A stretch of 64,000 bases of DNA from the NCBI GenBank assembly GCA_964453915.1, contig CAYVPW010000001.1, positions 1 through 64,000 of the forward strand. The letters are read 5' to 3'. A program made the translations under genes and the position numbers. This DNA is from UBA1259 sp964453915. GTDB taxonomy: Bacteria; Bacillota; Clostridia; Christensenellales; Borkfalkiaceae. A model generated the notes under the pieces. The model did not search any database. It saw only the letters and a list, made by a program, of their open reading frames with translations, and was not told the origin of the DNA. Positions 16,188 to 23,852 of the stretch are shown here, piece after piece (the stretch's first letter is position 1; each line of letters starts with the position of its first letter).

Positions 16188-18377
16188 TCCTTTTTCTCCT
16201 TTTTTTGACTTTTTGTTTTTACCGTATCCATTTATTCTAAGTGCGTTCATAACCACGAAAAGCGAACTTAAACACATACAACCGGAAGAAATAGCAGGAG
16301 TAAGCATAAGCCCTGCAAAGGCAAACGCACCACCCGCAACGGGTATTGCTATAACGTTATAAAAGAACGCCCAAAACAAATTGCCCCTTATAGTTTTATC
16401 GGTTTTTTTGCTTAGTTTAATCATATCGGAAACTGCGTAAGGATTTCCGCTTACTATAATAACGTCCGCACTGTCTATTGCAATATCCGTTCCCGTACCC
16501 ATTGCAACGCCAACGTCCGCAACGGACAACGCGGGGCTATCGTTTATTCCGTCGCCAACCATTGCGGTTAAATAACCCTTTTCTTTATATTCTCTCACGG
16601 CATCGGCTTTTTGTTCCGGCAAAACGTTTGCCTTATAATCGTCCACCCCCGTAGCCTTTGCAACGATTTCCGCACTCTTTTCGTTATCGCCCGTTATAAG
16701 CACCGTTTTAATATTTTGCTCTTTTAAGTCTTTAACAGCCCGTTCGCTTTGCGGTTTTAGTCCGTCCTTAACAAAAAACTCCGCTATCAACCTTTCGCCG
16801 TCTGCAAAATACACGGTAGAACCGCCTTCGTTTTTATTTTTAATACCGTTTATTTGTTCCTTAACTGTTTCAGGCATTAAAGAAACGTTTCCAACAAGAT
16901 ATTCTTTTCCGCCAACACTTCCTACAATACCCTTTCCTATCTCGTATTCGTATTTATCTACAGTGCAATCTTTATCTCCGCAAAAACGAATTATACACTC
17001 CGCTAAGGGATGATTTGATTTTTCTTCTAGCGCACTCACGATAGAAAAAATTTCATCGTCTTTTATATCGGCAAACTTCACAAATTCACTTACGGACGGT
17101 TTTCCTACGGTAAGCGTTGCGGTTTTATCCAAAAGAACGCAATTTACGTCTTTTGCCTTTAACAAACTTTCCGCATTCTTATACAAAACGCCCTTAGAAG
17201 CCCCCTTTCCGGTTGCTACTACAACGGCAACAGGCGTTGCAAGCCCCAAAGCACACGGGCAGGATATAACCAGAACGCTTATGCCGTAATTCAAGGCGAT
17301 ATACCAATCTCCCCCCACTATCATCCAAACTGCAAACGCAATTATCGCCAAAGTGGAAACTATGGGAACAAACACCCCCGCTATTTTGTCTACAAGTTTT
17401 TGCACAGGCGCTTTTTTTCCGCCCGCTTCCCTAACTATATCGACAATTTTACTCATCATCGTGTCAGCACCAACGTTTTCCGCCACGACTACCAAATATC
17501 CTTTTTTTACTATGCTGCCGGAAACCGCTTTATCTCCTTTTGCGATTTCTTCCGGAATACTTTCCCCCGTGATAGAAGACTTGTCTACGGAAGCGTTGCC
17601 TTCTATAACCACACCGTCTATCGGAACATACTCTCCGCTTCTTAAAACTATCTTGTCGCCCACTTTAAGTTGGGAAGATTTTACAACCTTTTCTTTTCCG
17701 TCCACCAAAAGATTTGCCGTATCGGGGATAAGTTTTAACAACTTTTCAACGGCGTTCCCCGTGCGTTTTTTAGAAGAATCTTCAAGCCATTTCCCAAGCG
17801 TTACGATTGTTAAAACCATTGCGGATGCTTCGTAAAAAACCATAGAATCTTCCACGCTACCCACCGCAAACAAAACGGTTATAACAACGCTATAAAGATA
17901 AGCGCATACAGAAGCAGTTGAAACAAGCGTGTCCATATTAGGCGATTTATGAAAAACAGCCTTTATACCGCTTATAAAATAACGCTTATTTACAAGCATA
18001 ATAGCCAAAGCCAAAACCGCTTGCACGCATAAACATATAACCGTATCAGGCAAAGGTACGCCTATCATTTTTCCCATAGAGAAATATAAAAGGGGCAAAA
18101 GTAATATTAAAGAAACTAAAAACCTGTTTTTAAGCGGGCTTTTTATCTTTTCTACAGAAACGGCTGGCATATATTCCCCTGCCGTATATCCCAACTTTTG
18201 CACGCAGGAAATAATATCCTTTTCAGAAATAACGTTTTCTTCAAAAGATATTTCCATAGAATTATCCATTAAAGAAACGGAGACTTCTTTTACGCCCGTT
18301 TGCTTTGCCAAAAATTTTTCTATTCCGCTAGAACAAGCGGAACAAGTCATTCCGCCTATAGAAAACTTTTTTTTCAT
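15981..18377 (-). CDS. copA: Copper-translocating P1B-type ATPase with a C-terminal CopZ-like domain
   Basis: A 798-residue heavy-metal efflux ATPase. In order it has an N-terminal HMA domain (GMTCSAC, Cys12 and Cys15), two membrane segments, the actuator TGES (SSITGES), the CPC metal site (SCPCALG), the phosphorylation loop around Asp417, the SNHPLAE nucleotide site, the hinge GDGIND, two last membrane segments, and an extra C-terminal HMA (MMCNHC). CPC indicates Cu(I) transport. Two oddities: the phosphorylation motif reads DKTAT instead of the near-invariant DKTGT, and the C-terminal HMA is preceded by an internal ribosome binding site and ATG. GGAG precedes the main ATG. Confidence 0.93.
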   Translation of the reverse strand: MKKKFSIGGMTCSACSSGIEKFLAKQTGVKEVSVSLMDNSMEISFEENVISEKDIISCVQKLGYTAGEYMPAVSVEKIKSPLKNRFLVSLILLLPLLYFSMGKMIGVPLPDTVICLCVQAVLALAIMLVNKRYFISGIKAVFHKSPNMDTLVSTASVCAYLYSVVITVLFAVGSVEDSMVFYEASAMVLTIVTLGKWLEDSSKKRTGNAVEKLLKLIPDTANLLVDGKEKVVKSSQLKVGDKIVLRSGEYVPIDGVVIEGNASVDKSSITGESIPEEIAKGDKAVSGSIVKKGYLVVVAENVGADTMMSKIVDIVREAGGKKAPVQKLVDKIAGVFVPIVSTLAIIAFAVWMIVGGDWYIALNYGISVLVISCPCALGLATPVAVVVATGKGASKGVLYKNAESLLKAKDVNCVLLDKTATLTVGKPSVSEFVKFADIKDDEIFSIVSALEEKSNHPLAECIIRFCGDKDCTVDKYEYEIGKGIVGSVGGKEYLVGNVSLMPETVKEQINGIKNKNEGGSTVYFADGERLIAEFFVKDGLKPQSERAVKDLKEQNIKTVLITGDNEKSAEIVAKATGVDDYKANVLPEQKADAVREYKEKGYLTAMVGDGINDSPALSVADVGVAMGTGTDIAIDSADVIIVSGNPYAVSDMIKLSKKTDKTIRGNLFWAFFYNVIAIPVAGGAFAFAGLMLTPAISSGCMCLSSLFVVMNALRINGYGKNKKSKKGEKGMKVKIEGMMCNHCAGKVKQVLEGLEGVENVEINLKKKTAELFTVAPVSEDVIKTVIEEAGYKFVKTLK

Positions 18378-18396
18378 ATACTACTCCTTACTTTTA

Positions 18397-18425
18397 ATTT
18401 TACCACGACTCCCCCTTTTTATCAA
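18397..18425 (-). promoter_or_regulatory. Sigma-A promoter of copA
   Basis: On the minus strand TTGATA (18425-18420) and TAAAAT (18402-18397) are separated by 17 bases. The spacer contains a G-rich stretch. No CsoR- or CopY-type operator is recognised. Confidence 0.65.
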
Positions 18426-18427
18426 TT

Positions 18428-18463
18428 AAAAACGGACTTTTGCGATGGTAAAAGTCCGTTTTT
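18428..18463 (-). terminator. Terminator of the feo operon
   Basis: A 14-base arm (18428-18441, core ACGGACTTTT) pairs with 18450-18463 across an 8-base loop. The flanking T-run serves the minus strand. It abuts the copA promoter. Confidence 0.85.
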
Positions 18464-18472
18464 ATTCAAGTT

Positions 18473-18628
18473 TTACGGTTTACGGTTTTTGCATTTATTG
18501 CAATGTGCACAATCACAACCGCAATCGCAAGAACTTTTGCCTTTCTTTTTGTTGATATACGCCGTGACGGATACGCCTATAACTATCGCCGCGCAAACAA
18601 CTATCAAAACAATTTCTAAAACTCCCAT
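18473..18628 (-). CDS. FeoB-associated Cys-rich membrane protein
   Basis: A 51-residue protein starting 4 bases after the feoB stop. It has one hydrophobic helix (residues 2-23), a Lys-rich stretch, and a C-terminal tail with seven Cys in a CDCGCDCAHCNKC arrangement. This matches the small Cys-rich membrane proteins found next to feoB in many Bacillota, placed where FeoC sits in enterobacteria. A role in holding or sensing iron at the FeoB channel is plausible but not shown. Position and the Cys cluster make the family call firm despite the size. Confidence 0.88.
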   Translation of the reverse strand: MGVLEIVLIVVCAAIVIGVSVTAYINKKKGKSSCDCGCDCAHCNKCKNRKP

Positions 18629-18632
18629 AATC

Positions 18633-20939
18633 TTACGCTTTTTTACGGGTAAAAATACCCTTGTTTTTCATAACGATTAAGCATACTACAATCGCTATTG
18701 CAACCGCCCATATAAACGAACACCACCAAGCAGTACCTATAGTATATACCATAGCAGATACAACGTAAGATGCAACTAGCCAGAATACTAACGTTCCCAC
18801 GTAAGTCTTTTTGTTTCCTAATTCGCCCTTAGCCGTAGCAACCGCAGCAAAGCAAGGAATGGTCGTCATATTGAATGCTATAAAAGATATAAGTGCGGGT
18901 ATGGATATACCGGTAGCCATTATCATTGCTTGAACGGCGTCTATACCTTCTTCTGCTGCAATGTCTAATCCACCAAATTCAAGGCTGGCAACCGCCATTA
19001 AGCATGCAGCAAGCGTTCCAAACGTGCTTATTACGTTTTCTTTTGCTATAAGACCTGCAACAATCGCTACAACGAACACCCAACCGAATTGACCTAACTG
19101 ACTGCCGAAGCCAAGCGGTGTGAATATCGGTTGTACCAACATACTTATGCCAGCAAGAATACTTTCGTTTATCTGTTCGTCTTCTAAGAAGTTCCAACTG
19201 AACGAGAAGTGTGTAAGTACCCAAATAACGATAGTAGATGCAAGAATAATGGTAAACGCTTTTTTAATAAAGTGCTTAGTTTTATCCCACAAGTGTATCA
19301 TTAAGTTCTTAAATTGCGGTGCGTGATATGCGGGCAATTCCATTATAAACGGCGGGGTTTCTCCCTTTAACGTGGTGCTTCTCATTAAAAGCACGGAAAC
19401 GATAGCCGTGATAATTCCCAATAAATACATAGAGTAGGTTATAACTTCCGCACTGCCTACGTTAAAGTAAGCAACTATTGCTCCCGCAACCGCGGTAAGA
19501 ATAGGCAACTTAGCCCCGCAAGAGAAGAAAGGTATTACCCTTACCGTAGCAGTCTTTTCTTTTTCGTCCGCAAGAGTTCTCGTGTTGATCATTGCGGGAA
19601 CGGAACAACCAAAGCCCATTATCATCGGTAAAAACGCTCTACCGGACAATCCGAATTTTCTAAACATTCTGTCAAGAATAAAAGCTACGCGCGCCATATA
19701 ACCGGAATCTTCTAGTATAGAGAAGAACAAGAACAATACAAGTATAGGAGGCAAGAAAGAAAGCACTGCGCCTAAACCTTCTATAATACCGTCGTTGATA
19801 AGTCCTACTGCCCAACCAGCCATAGAAGAACCTTCTACAAGACCTTGAATCCAACCGAACAGTTCGCCAACAATCACATCGTTCCATATATTGTTAATTA
19901 TAACACCCGGTGAAAATACGGCACCATCGTAAACGGTGGCTAGCCATCTTACTCCGTAATTTATCGCTTCGCCATCTACTACAAGCCCCAAATCTTCAAG
20001 TGAAGGCAAGTTAAATATAGAACCGAGATAGAAAAGGTCTTCCGCAAAAGTCAAGTGGAAAATTCCAAACAATATCACCAAGAAAATAGGAATACCCCAA
20101 ATCTTATGAGTAAGAACTTTATCCGCCTTGTCGGACTTAGTCATTTCAAATTTTGACTTGCTCTTTTTATTTAGAACGGGCACAAAATTTTTAGAGATGT
20201 ATTTATATCTTCCGTCTGCAACCATAGCCTCTATGTCGCTTCCGAAAATCTCGTCGTTTAAGGTTTGCTTAAACTCTTCAACCATTTTAACGGTTTCTTT
20301 ATGTGCCTTTCCTTCAAGCTCGTCTTGTTCGACCAACTTTATTGCGTGGAACAAAGGATTATCTACCCCTTGACCGGCAAGCGCAATCTTTATATCGCCG
20401 ATAAGGTGCATTAAAGCGCCTTCACGCAAAACGGTTTCTCCGCTTCTGGGCGTTTTACAAACTGCGTACGCCCTTTCCATAAGCGCTTCTAGCCCTTCTT
20501 CTTTCAAAGCAGAAATTTCTACAACCGGAATTCCCAACCTTTTTTCAAGTTCTTTTGCGTCTATACTGTTGCCAGCTTTTTTTACTGCGTCCATCATGTT
20601 TAACGCTATAACCATAGGAACGTCTATTTCCAAAATTTGAGTGGTTAAATATAAGTTTCTTTCTAGGTTTGTAGCATCTATAATATTAATTACGCAATCG
20701 GGTTTTTCTTCTAGTATGTAATTTCTTGCAATTACTTCTTCCGGAGTGTACGGGGAAAGTGAATAAATACCGGGCAAGTCTATTATAGAAATAGGCTCTT
20801 TACACTTTTTATAAACACCCTCTTTTTTATCTACTGTGACTCCGGGCCAGTTTCCTACGTGTGCGGTAGAACCGGTTAAACAGTTAAACAGCGTGGTTTT
20901 TCCGCAGTTAGGATTGCCCGCTAAAGCAAATCTAAGCAT
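18633..20939 (-). CDS. feoB: Ferrous iron transport protein B
   Basis: A 768-residue Fe(II) transporter. The N-terminal GTPase domain shows G1 GNPNCGKT (residues 8-15), the DLPGIYSLSPY G3 region and an ALNMMD G4. A helical GDI-like linker follows, then the membrane domain with two Gate motifs, including GFGCSVPA and the TIPCFAA segment. It overlaps feoA by 8 bases and is followed by a Cys-rich partner, so it forms a four-gene ferrous-iron operon. The promoter in front of the first feoA is flanked by matched palindromes. Confidence 0.97.
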   Translation of the reverse strand: MLRFALAGNPNCGKTTLFNCLTGSTAHVGNWPGVTVDKKEGVYKKCKEPISIIDLPGIYSLSPYTPEEVIARNYILEEKPDCVINIIDATNLERNLYLTTQILEIDVPMVIALNMMDAVKKAGNSIDAKELEKRLGIPVVEISALKEEGLEALMERAYAVCKTPRSGETVLREGALMHLIGDIKIALAGQGVDNPLFHAIKLVEQDELEGKAHKETVKMVEEFKQTLNDEIFGSDIEAMVADGRYKYISKNFVPVLNKKSKSKFEMTKSDKADKVLTHKIWGIPIFLVILFGIFHLTFAEDLFYLGSIFNLPSLEDLGLVVDGEAINYGVRWLATVYDGAVFSPGVIINNIWNDVIVGELFGWIQGLVEGSSMAGWAVGLINDGIIEGLGAVLSFLPPILVLFLFFSILEDSGYMARVAFILDRMFRKFGLSGRAFLPMIMGFGCSVPAMINTRTLADEKEKTATVRVIPFFSCGAKLPILTAVAGAIVAYFNVGSAEVITYSMYLLGIITAIVSVLLMRSTTLKGETPPFIMELPAYHAPQFKNLMIHLWDKTKHFIKKAFTIILASTIVIWVLTHFSFSWNFLEDEQINESILAGISMLVQPIFTPLGFGSQLGQFGWVFVVAIVAGLIAKENVISTFGTLAACLMAVASLEFGGLDIAAEEGIDAVQAMIMATGISIPALISFIAFNMTTIPCFAAVATAKGELGNKKTYVGTLVFWLVASYVVSAMVYTIGTAWWCSFIWAVAIAIVVCLIVMKNKGIFTRKKA

Positions 20940-21168
20940 TTTTCACCTCCATCGTCACACAAGCGGCTTCGGATTTTCTTAAAGTCAATTCGTAGCCTCT
21001 TACAGTCACTTCGATAGGATCGCCGAGCGGTGCTTTTTTACGAAGAAAAACCTCCGCACCGTTTGTGATTCCCATATCGAAAATGCGTCTTTTAATTCTT
21101 CCGTCGGCTACAACGTTTTTTACTATACCCGTTTCGCCGATTTCAAAAGTATCCAACGTCTTTTGCAT
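20932..21168 (-). CDS. feoA: Ferrous iron transport protein A (FeoA), FeoB-proximal copy
   Basis: A 78-residue SH3-like protein with the FeoA core GETGIVKNVVADGRIKRR, then DMGI and the GDPIEVTVRGYELTLRKSEA block. FeoA is a cytoplasmic accessory thought to act on FeoB. It overlaps feoB by 8 bases. It lies 25 bases after a second, more divergent feoA; such tandem pairs are common in Clostridia. Confidence 0.92.
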   Translation of the reverse strand: MQKTLDTFEIGETGIVKNVVADGRIKRRIFDMGITNGAEVFLRKKAPLGDPIEVTVRGYELTLRKSEAACVTMEVKNA

Positions 21169-21193
21169 AATATGTATCCTTCCTTTTTATTTT

Positions 21194-21406
21194 TTACGCA
21201 ACTAAGATTTTTGCGGAAAGGTCTTTATCTAGCGCAATCTTTCCGCCTTTTACTCTGCACACCACGCTGCCGCCGCTAGACGATAACACGGTTATACACT
21301 CTCCTATTCCTACACCCATATCTACCAGATGCTTTTTTACGGTTGTATCGCAAAGAACTCTAACGATTTTTAATTCTACGTTTATCGGTGCAAGTTTTAT
21401 AGGCAT
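21194..21406 (-). CDS. FeoA-domain protein, first gene of the feo operon
   Basis: A 70-residue FeoA-like SH3 domain. The central VKKHLVDMGVGIGECITVL segment and the C-terminal GGKIALDKDLSAKILV block follow the family pattern, but the N-terminal part differs from the FeoB-proximal copy. AGGAG precedes the ATG. It is directly downstream of the feo promoter and of palindrome 1, so it is the first translated gene. Two distinct FeoA proteins may form a heteromeric regulator of FeoB (inference). Confidence 0.88.
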   Translation of the reverse strand: MPIKLAPINVELKIVRVLCDTTVKKHLVDMGVGIGECITVLSSSGGSVVCRVKGGKIALDKDLSAKILVA

Positions 21407-21425
21407 TTTTTATCTCCTTTTGTGC

Positions 21426-21447
21426 AATGTGAAATTTATTTCATATT
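21426..21447. promoter_or_regulatory. Candidate operator palindrome 1 (feo leader)
   Basis: A 22-base near-perfect inverted repeat with one mismatched pair and the core TGAAAT-TT-ATTTCA. It lies just downstream of the predicted feo start site. It shares the pattern AATGTGAAA-N4-TTTCA with the palindrome at 21492-21515. It does not look like a Fur or DtxR/IdeR box. Confidence 0.6.
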
Positions 21448-21459
21448 TTTAACATCGAC

Positions 21460-21488
21460 ATAATACCATTTATATTCACCTATGTCAA
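21460..21488 (-). promoter_or_regulatory. Consensus sigma-A promoter of the feo operon
   Basis: On the minus strand a perfect TTGACA (21488-21483) and TATTAT (21465-21460) are separated by 17 bases. The transcript would start near 21453, inside or next to palindrome 1. Confidence 0.8.
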
Positions 21489-21491
21489 CTA

Positions 21492-21515
21492 AAATGTGAA
21501 ACTTTTTTCACTTTT
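21492..21515. promoter_or_regulatory. Candidate operator palindrome 2 (feo/tetR)
   Basis: GTGAAA (21496-21501) and TTTCAC (21506-21511) form an inverted repeat with A/T flanks that also pair. It lies just upstream of the feo -35 box and upstream of the tetR -35 box, so a bound factor could affect both divergent genes. Confidence 0.6.
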
Positions 21516-21531
21516 TTAAGAAAAAATTTTC

Positions 21532-21560
21532 TTGCTTTTTATTTATATTTGTTATACAAT
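21532..21560 (+). promoter_or_regulatory. Candidate promoter of the tetR gene
   Basis: TTGCTT (21532-21537) and TACAAT (21555-21560) are separated by 17 bases. The predicted start is only about 6 bases before the ATG at 21573, and no Shine-Dalgarno sequence is seen, so the mRNA may be almost leaderless. Confidence 0.45.
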
Positions 21561-21572
21561 GTTAAGCATATT

Positions 21573-22175
21573 ATGAAAAAAATTATTAGAGAACCCAAAC
21601 AAGACCGCGCTATAGAGAAAAAAAATAAAATTATAGAAGCGGGGTATAAACTTTTTTCCGAAGTAGGCTATTACGGAACCAACACTGCTGAAATAGCAAA
21701 AGAAGCCGGCGTTTCCACCGGCATAGTTTATGGTTATTTTCAAGATAAAATGGACATTTTGATTTCCGTTTTAGAGATATACATCAACAAGGTTTGTGAG
21801 CCGTTGTTGAGTTTTTTCGATACGCTCTCAGCACCCGTAAACTTTGAAAAAACCGTTCAAAAAGTTATGGATATGATGATATCCACGCACAAAAAAAACA
21901 GAAAAATTCACGAAGCCCTTCACTCACTTTCTTCAGACGACGAAGCGGTAAATTCTAAATTTATAGAATTAGAAGACTTAATCACAAAACAAATTGCTGA
22001 AAAGTTTGAAAAAATAGGCGTGCCGTTAGAAAATCCATTAGAAAAAATCCACCTTTCAATGGATATTATTCAATCTTTTTCTCACGAATACGTTTTTGAT
22101 AAACACGATTATATAGACTACCTCGTTATGCGAGATATGGTTTGCAAAACTATAGTTGCACTTTTTGTTATGTAA
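21573..22175 (+). CDS. TetR/AcrR-family transcriptional regulator
   Basis: A 200-residue regulator from the ATG at 21573. The helix-turn-helix lies at about residues 16-57: AGYKLFSEVGYYGTNT, IAKEAGVSTGIVYGYF, then DILISVLE. The C-terminal ligand domain is all-helical and not assignable. It is divergent from the feo operon, and two matched palindromes lie in the shared 166-base region, so control of feo, itself, or both is plausible. An upstream TTG would add 8 residues but would need the transcript to begin before the predicted promoter. Its ligand is unknown; iron or haem is conceivable. Confidence 0.85.
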   Translation: MKKIIREPKQDRAIEKKNKIIEAGYKLFSEVGYYGTNTAEIAKEAGVSTGIVYGYFQDKMDILISVLEIYINKVCEPLLSFFDTLSAPVNFEKTVQKVMDMMISTHKKNRKIHEALHSLSSDDEAVNSKFIELEDLITKQIAEKFEKIGVPLENPLEKIHLSMDIIQSFSHEYVFDKHDYIDYLVMRDMVCKTIVALFVM

Positions 22176-22190
22176 TAAAAAATTACACAT

Positions 22191-22223
22191 AAAAAACGGC
22201 AGTTTTTAACCCTGCCGTTTTTT
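22191..22223 (+). terminator. Terminator of the tetR gene
   Basis: Arms AAAAAACGGCAG (22191-22202) and CTGCCGTTTTTT (22212-22223) form a stem ending in a T-run. Confidence 0.9.
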
Positions 22224-22517
22224 ATTATTCTTTGTTTACTATACCACTAAATTTCTTGTGTTGTTAAAGACGTTAATAAACCCTTTTACAAAACACAATA
22301 ACAGCGGTTTTTATCTTGTTTAAAAGTATATCATTACACCCAACCGCTAATTTTGAGAATATTTATACTTACATTATCCTTAAATAGCCCCCCTTCTAGG
22401 GAATTCTCTCATTTTATTTAATCTTTACTTAGTCATCAATGGTTTAATTTTTCCATAATAGAATTAAAATCGCAATAATATTCGACTTTTCAAACAAAAG
22501 ATTTAAATTTAGACAAA
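22224..22517. other. Gene-free stretch between tetR and tRNA-Arg
   Basis: About 290 bases of A/T-rich sequence with stops in all frames and no RNA motif that I recognise. It lies at the 3' side of a tRNA gene, a common place for integration, but no copy of the tRNA end, integrase fragment or terminal repeat was found. Confidence 0.5.
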
Positions 22518-22546
22518 TAAAAAGTCGGTAGCAAAAACCACCGACC
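22518..22546 (-). terminator. Terminator of tRNA-Arg
   Basis: On the minus strand GGTCGGT (22546-22540) pairs with the complementary ACCGAC arm and is followed by a T-run (22523-22518). Confidence 0.8.
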
Positions 22547-22624
22547 TAGGTTTATGTTAAAAACTATTACTAAAACTTTTTTATGTTTCTTATTTAAAAA
22601 AGCCACAAGATTTTGTGACCTTAA

Positions 22625-22699
22625 TGGTACTCCCTGCGGGAATCGAACCCACAACTAGCCCTTAGGAGGGGCTTGTTATATCCATTTAACTAAGGAAGC
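22625..22699 (-). tRNA. tRNA-Arg (anticodon CCU)
   Basis: A 75-base cloverleaf with encoded CCA. The acceptor stem is GCTTCCT with AGGGAGT (one G-T pair); the D stem is GTTA/TAAC; the anticodon stem AGCCC/GGGCT encloses loop CTCCTAA, which places CCT at positions 34-36; the T arm carries GGTTCGATTCC. It reads AGG codons. A consensus promoter lies upstream at 22744-22772 and a terminator downstream. Confidence 0.95.
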
Positions 22700-22743
22700 G
22701 TGAAATGCTTAATTATTTAATTGATAAGCGTGTTTGCCTGTTA

Positions 22744-22772
22744 ATTTTACAACATAAACGACAAACTGTCAA
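22744..22772 (-). promoter_or_regulatory. Consensus promoter of tRNA-Arg
   Basis: On the minus strand a perfect TTGACA (22772-22767) and TAAAAT (22749-22744) are separated by 17 bases, about 38 bases before the mature tRNA 5' end. Confidence 0.8.
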
Positions 22773-22911
22773 ATTTATCCGCAATATAAAAACAAATTTT
22801 GTATACTTTTTAGCAATGCCGTCAATAATCATATTACTGCAAAAATCACAAAAAAAGGCAAAATCACGTAAAATGATATTAAGAACGGTAGAATCGGAAC
22901 AAAAATACAAA

Positions 22912-23280
22912 ATGATAAAACGCGGAGAATTATATTATGCCGACCTAAGCCCCGTAGTAGGGAGCGAACAAGGCGGCATACGCCCTATTTTAGTAGTTCA
23001 AAACGACACGGGAAATAAGTATAGCCCGACTATAATAGCGGCGGCAATTACCAGCCAACTTAATAAGGCAAAGTTGCCAACTCACATAGAACTGCCCGCA
23101 AAAGAGGTTGGGCTTGCTAAAAATTCCGTGATTTTACTAGAACAAATACGCACGCTCGATAAAAAACGGTTAAAAGAACGCATAGGCGAACTGCCGCCCT
23201 TAAAAATGAAAAAGGTTGACGCCGCACTTATGATAAGTTTAGGATTTGAAACCTATTTTAACAACAGTCAACCCGTATAA
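22912..23280 (+). CDS. MazF/PemK-family endoribonuclease toxin
   Basis: A 122-residue mRNA interferase of the MazF/NdoA type. The family core is clear: KRGELYYADL, the GSEQGGIRPILVVQND loop, TIIAAAITSQ and VILLEQIRTLDKKRL. The start is set at ATG 22912 because family members begin M-IKRGE; an ATG at 22873 is possible, and neither has a clear ribosome binding site. The frame is open further upstream, but that stretch carries the tRNA promoter on the other strand. No MazE-like antitoxin precedes it, unlike the usual mazEF pair, so it is a lone toxin gene or its partner is elsewhere. Confidence 0.88.
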   Translation: MIKRGELYYADLSPVVGSEQGGIRPILVVQNDTGNKYSPTIIAAAITSQLNKAKLPTHIELPAKEVGLAKNSVILLEQIRTLDKKRLKERIGELPPLKMKKVDAALMISLGFETYFNNSQPV

Positions 23281-23310
23281 CCCCTACCCCGTTTTGCTAA
23301 CAAAAAGCAA

Positions 23311-23343
23311 TAAAAACTCGCCGCCTAAAAATTTTGGGCGGCG
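23311..23343 (-). terminator. Terminator of the 138-residue hypothetical gene
   Basis: CGCCGCC (23319-23325) pairs with GGCGGCG (23337-23343). The T-run follows on the minus strand; the plus side lacks one. Confidence 0.7.
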
Positions 23344-23348
23344 TTGTT

Positions 23349-23765
23349 CTATACGTTTGCGTTATCTTTAGACAGCAAAAGCGATTTTTCCGTATTGTAT
23401 CTCTCCACTGCTTTAACGTACTTTTCAGACAGTTGCAACGTATACCTTTGTTTTTCTTCGTAAGAAAGTTTGTCGAATTCTTCTTTGTCGGTAAGCCTTC
23501 CAAGAGCGTTAGAAACTTCGCCTTCCGTATCTAAAATCGATTTTACCTTTTGATAAAACTCTTCGTTTTCGTTCTGTGAATTTTTAATATCGTTTGCAAT
23601 GCGCTGAGAATAGTACTCTTTTACTTTAGACGCTGAAATCCCCTGTTTTTCCGCCCGTTCTAACTGCAAGTCTAAGTCTCTCTTATAATCCTGCCAAAAT
23701 CCGTTTTTAAGGCGGTTTTTAGCTTCTTTACAATACTGTTTTAACGTTTTTTCTTCGTAGTTCAT
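23349..23765 (-). CDS. Hypothetical protein, 138 residues, helical
   Basis: No family is recognised. The product is highly charged (Lys, Glu, Gln-rich), predicted largely alpha-helical with coiled-coil character, with no signal peptide and no membrane segment, so it is probably cytoplasmic. GGGGGA precedes the ATG. It is separated from rpsU by a terminator and is convergent with mazF. It has no toxin-antitoxin signature; a link with the convergent MazF is only positional. Confidence 0.7.
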   Translation of the reverse strand: MNYEEKTLKQYCKEAKNRLKNGFWQDYKRDLDLQLERAEKQGISASKVKEYYSQRIANDIKNSQNENEEFYQKVKSILDTEGEVSNALGRLTDKEEFDKLSYEEKQRYTLQLSEKYVKAVERYNTEKSLLLSKDNANV

Positions 23766-23816
23766 AATTTCCCCCGTTGTTTATCTAAAATTTCGACATA
23801 TTTCGCCCGCAAAAAA

Positions 23817-23846
23817 GAAAACCTACCGACTTTATCTTCGGTAGGT
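23817..23846 (-). terminator. Terminator of rpsU
   Basis: ACCTACCGA (23821-23829) pairs with TCGGTAGGT (23838-23846); a T-rich tract follows on the minus strand. Confidence 0.8.
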
Positions 23847-23852
23847 TTTAGA

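Noticed and set aside
22380..22412. Eleven-codon minus-strand frame near tRNA-Arg that could be an integration remnant
   Set aside because: Too short, no ribosome binding site and no repeat of the tRNA end nearby.
22705..22911. Upstream extension of the mazF frame
   Set aside because: It overlaps the tRNA-Arg promoter, has a composition unlike coding sequence, and MazF proteins begin at the KRGEL segment.
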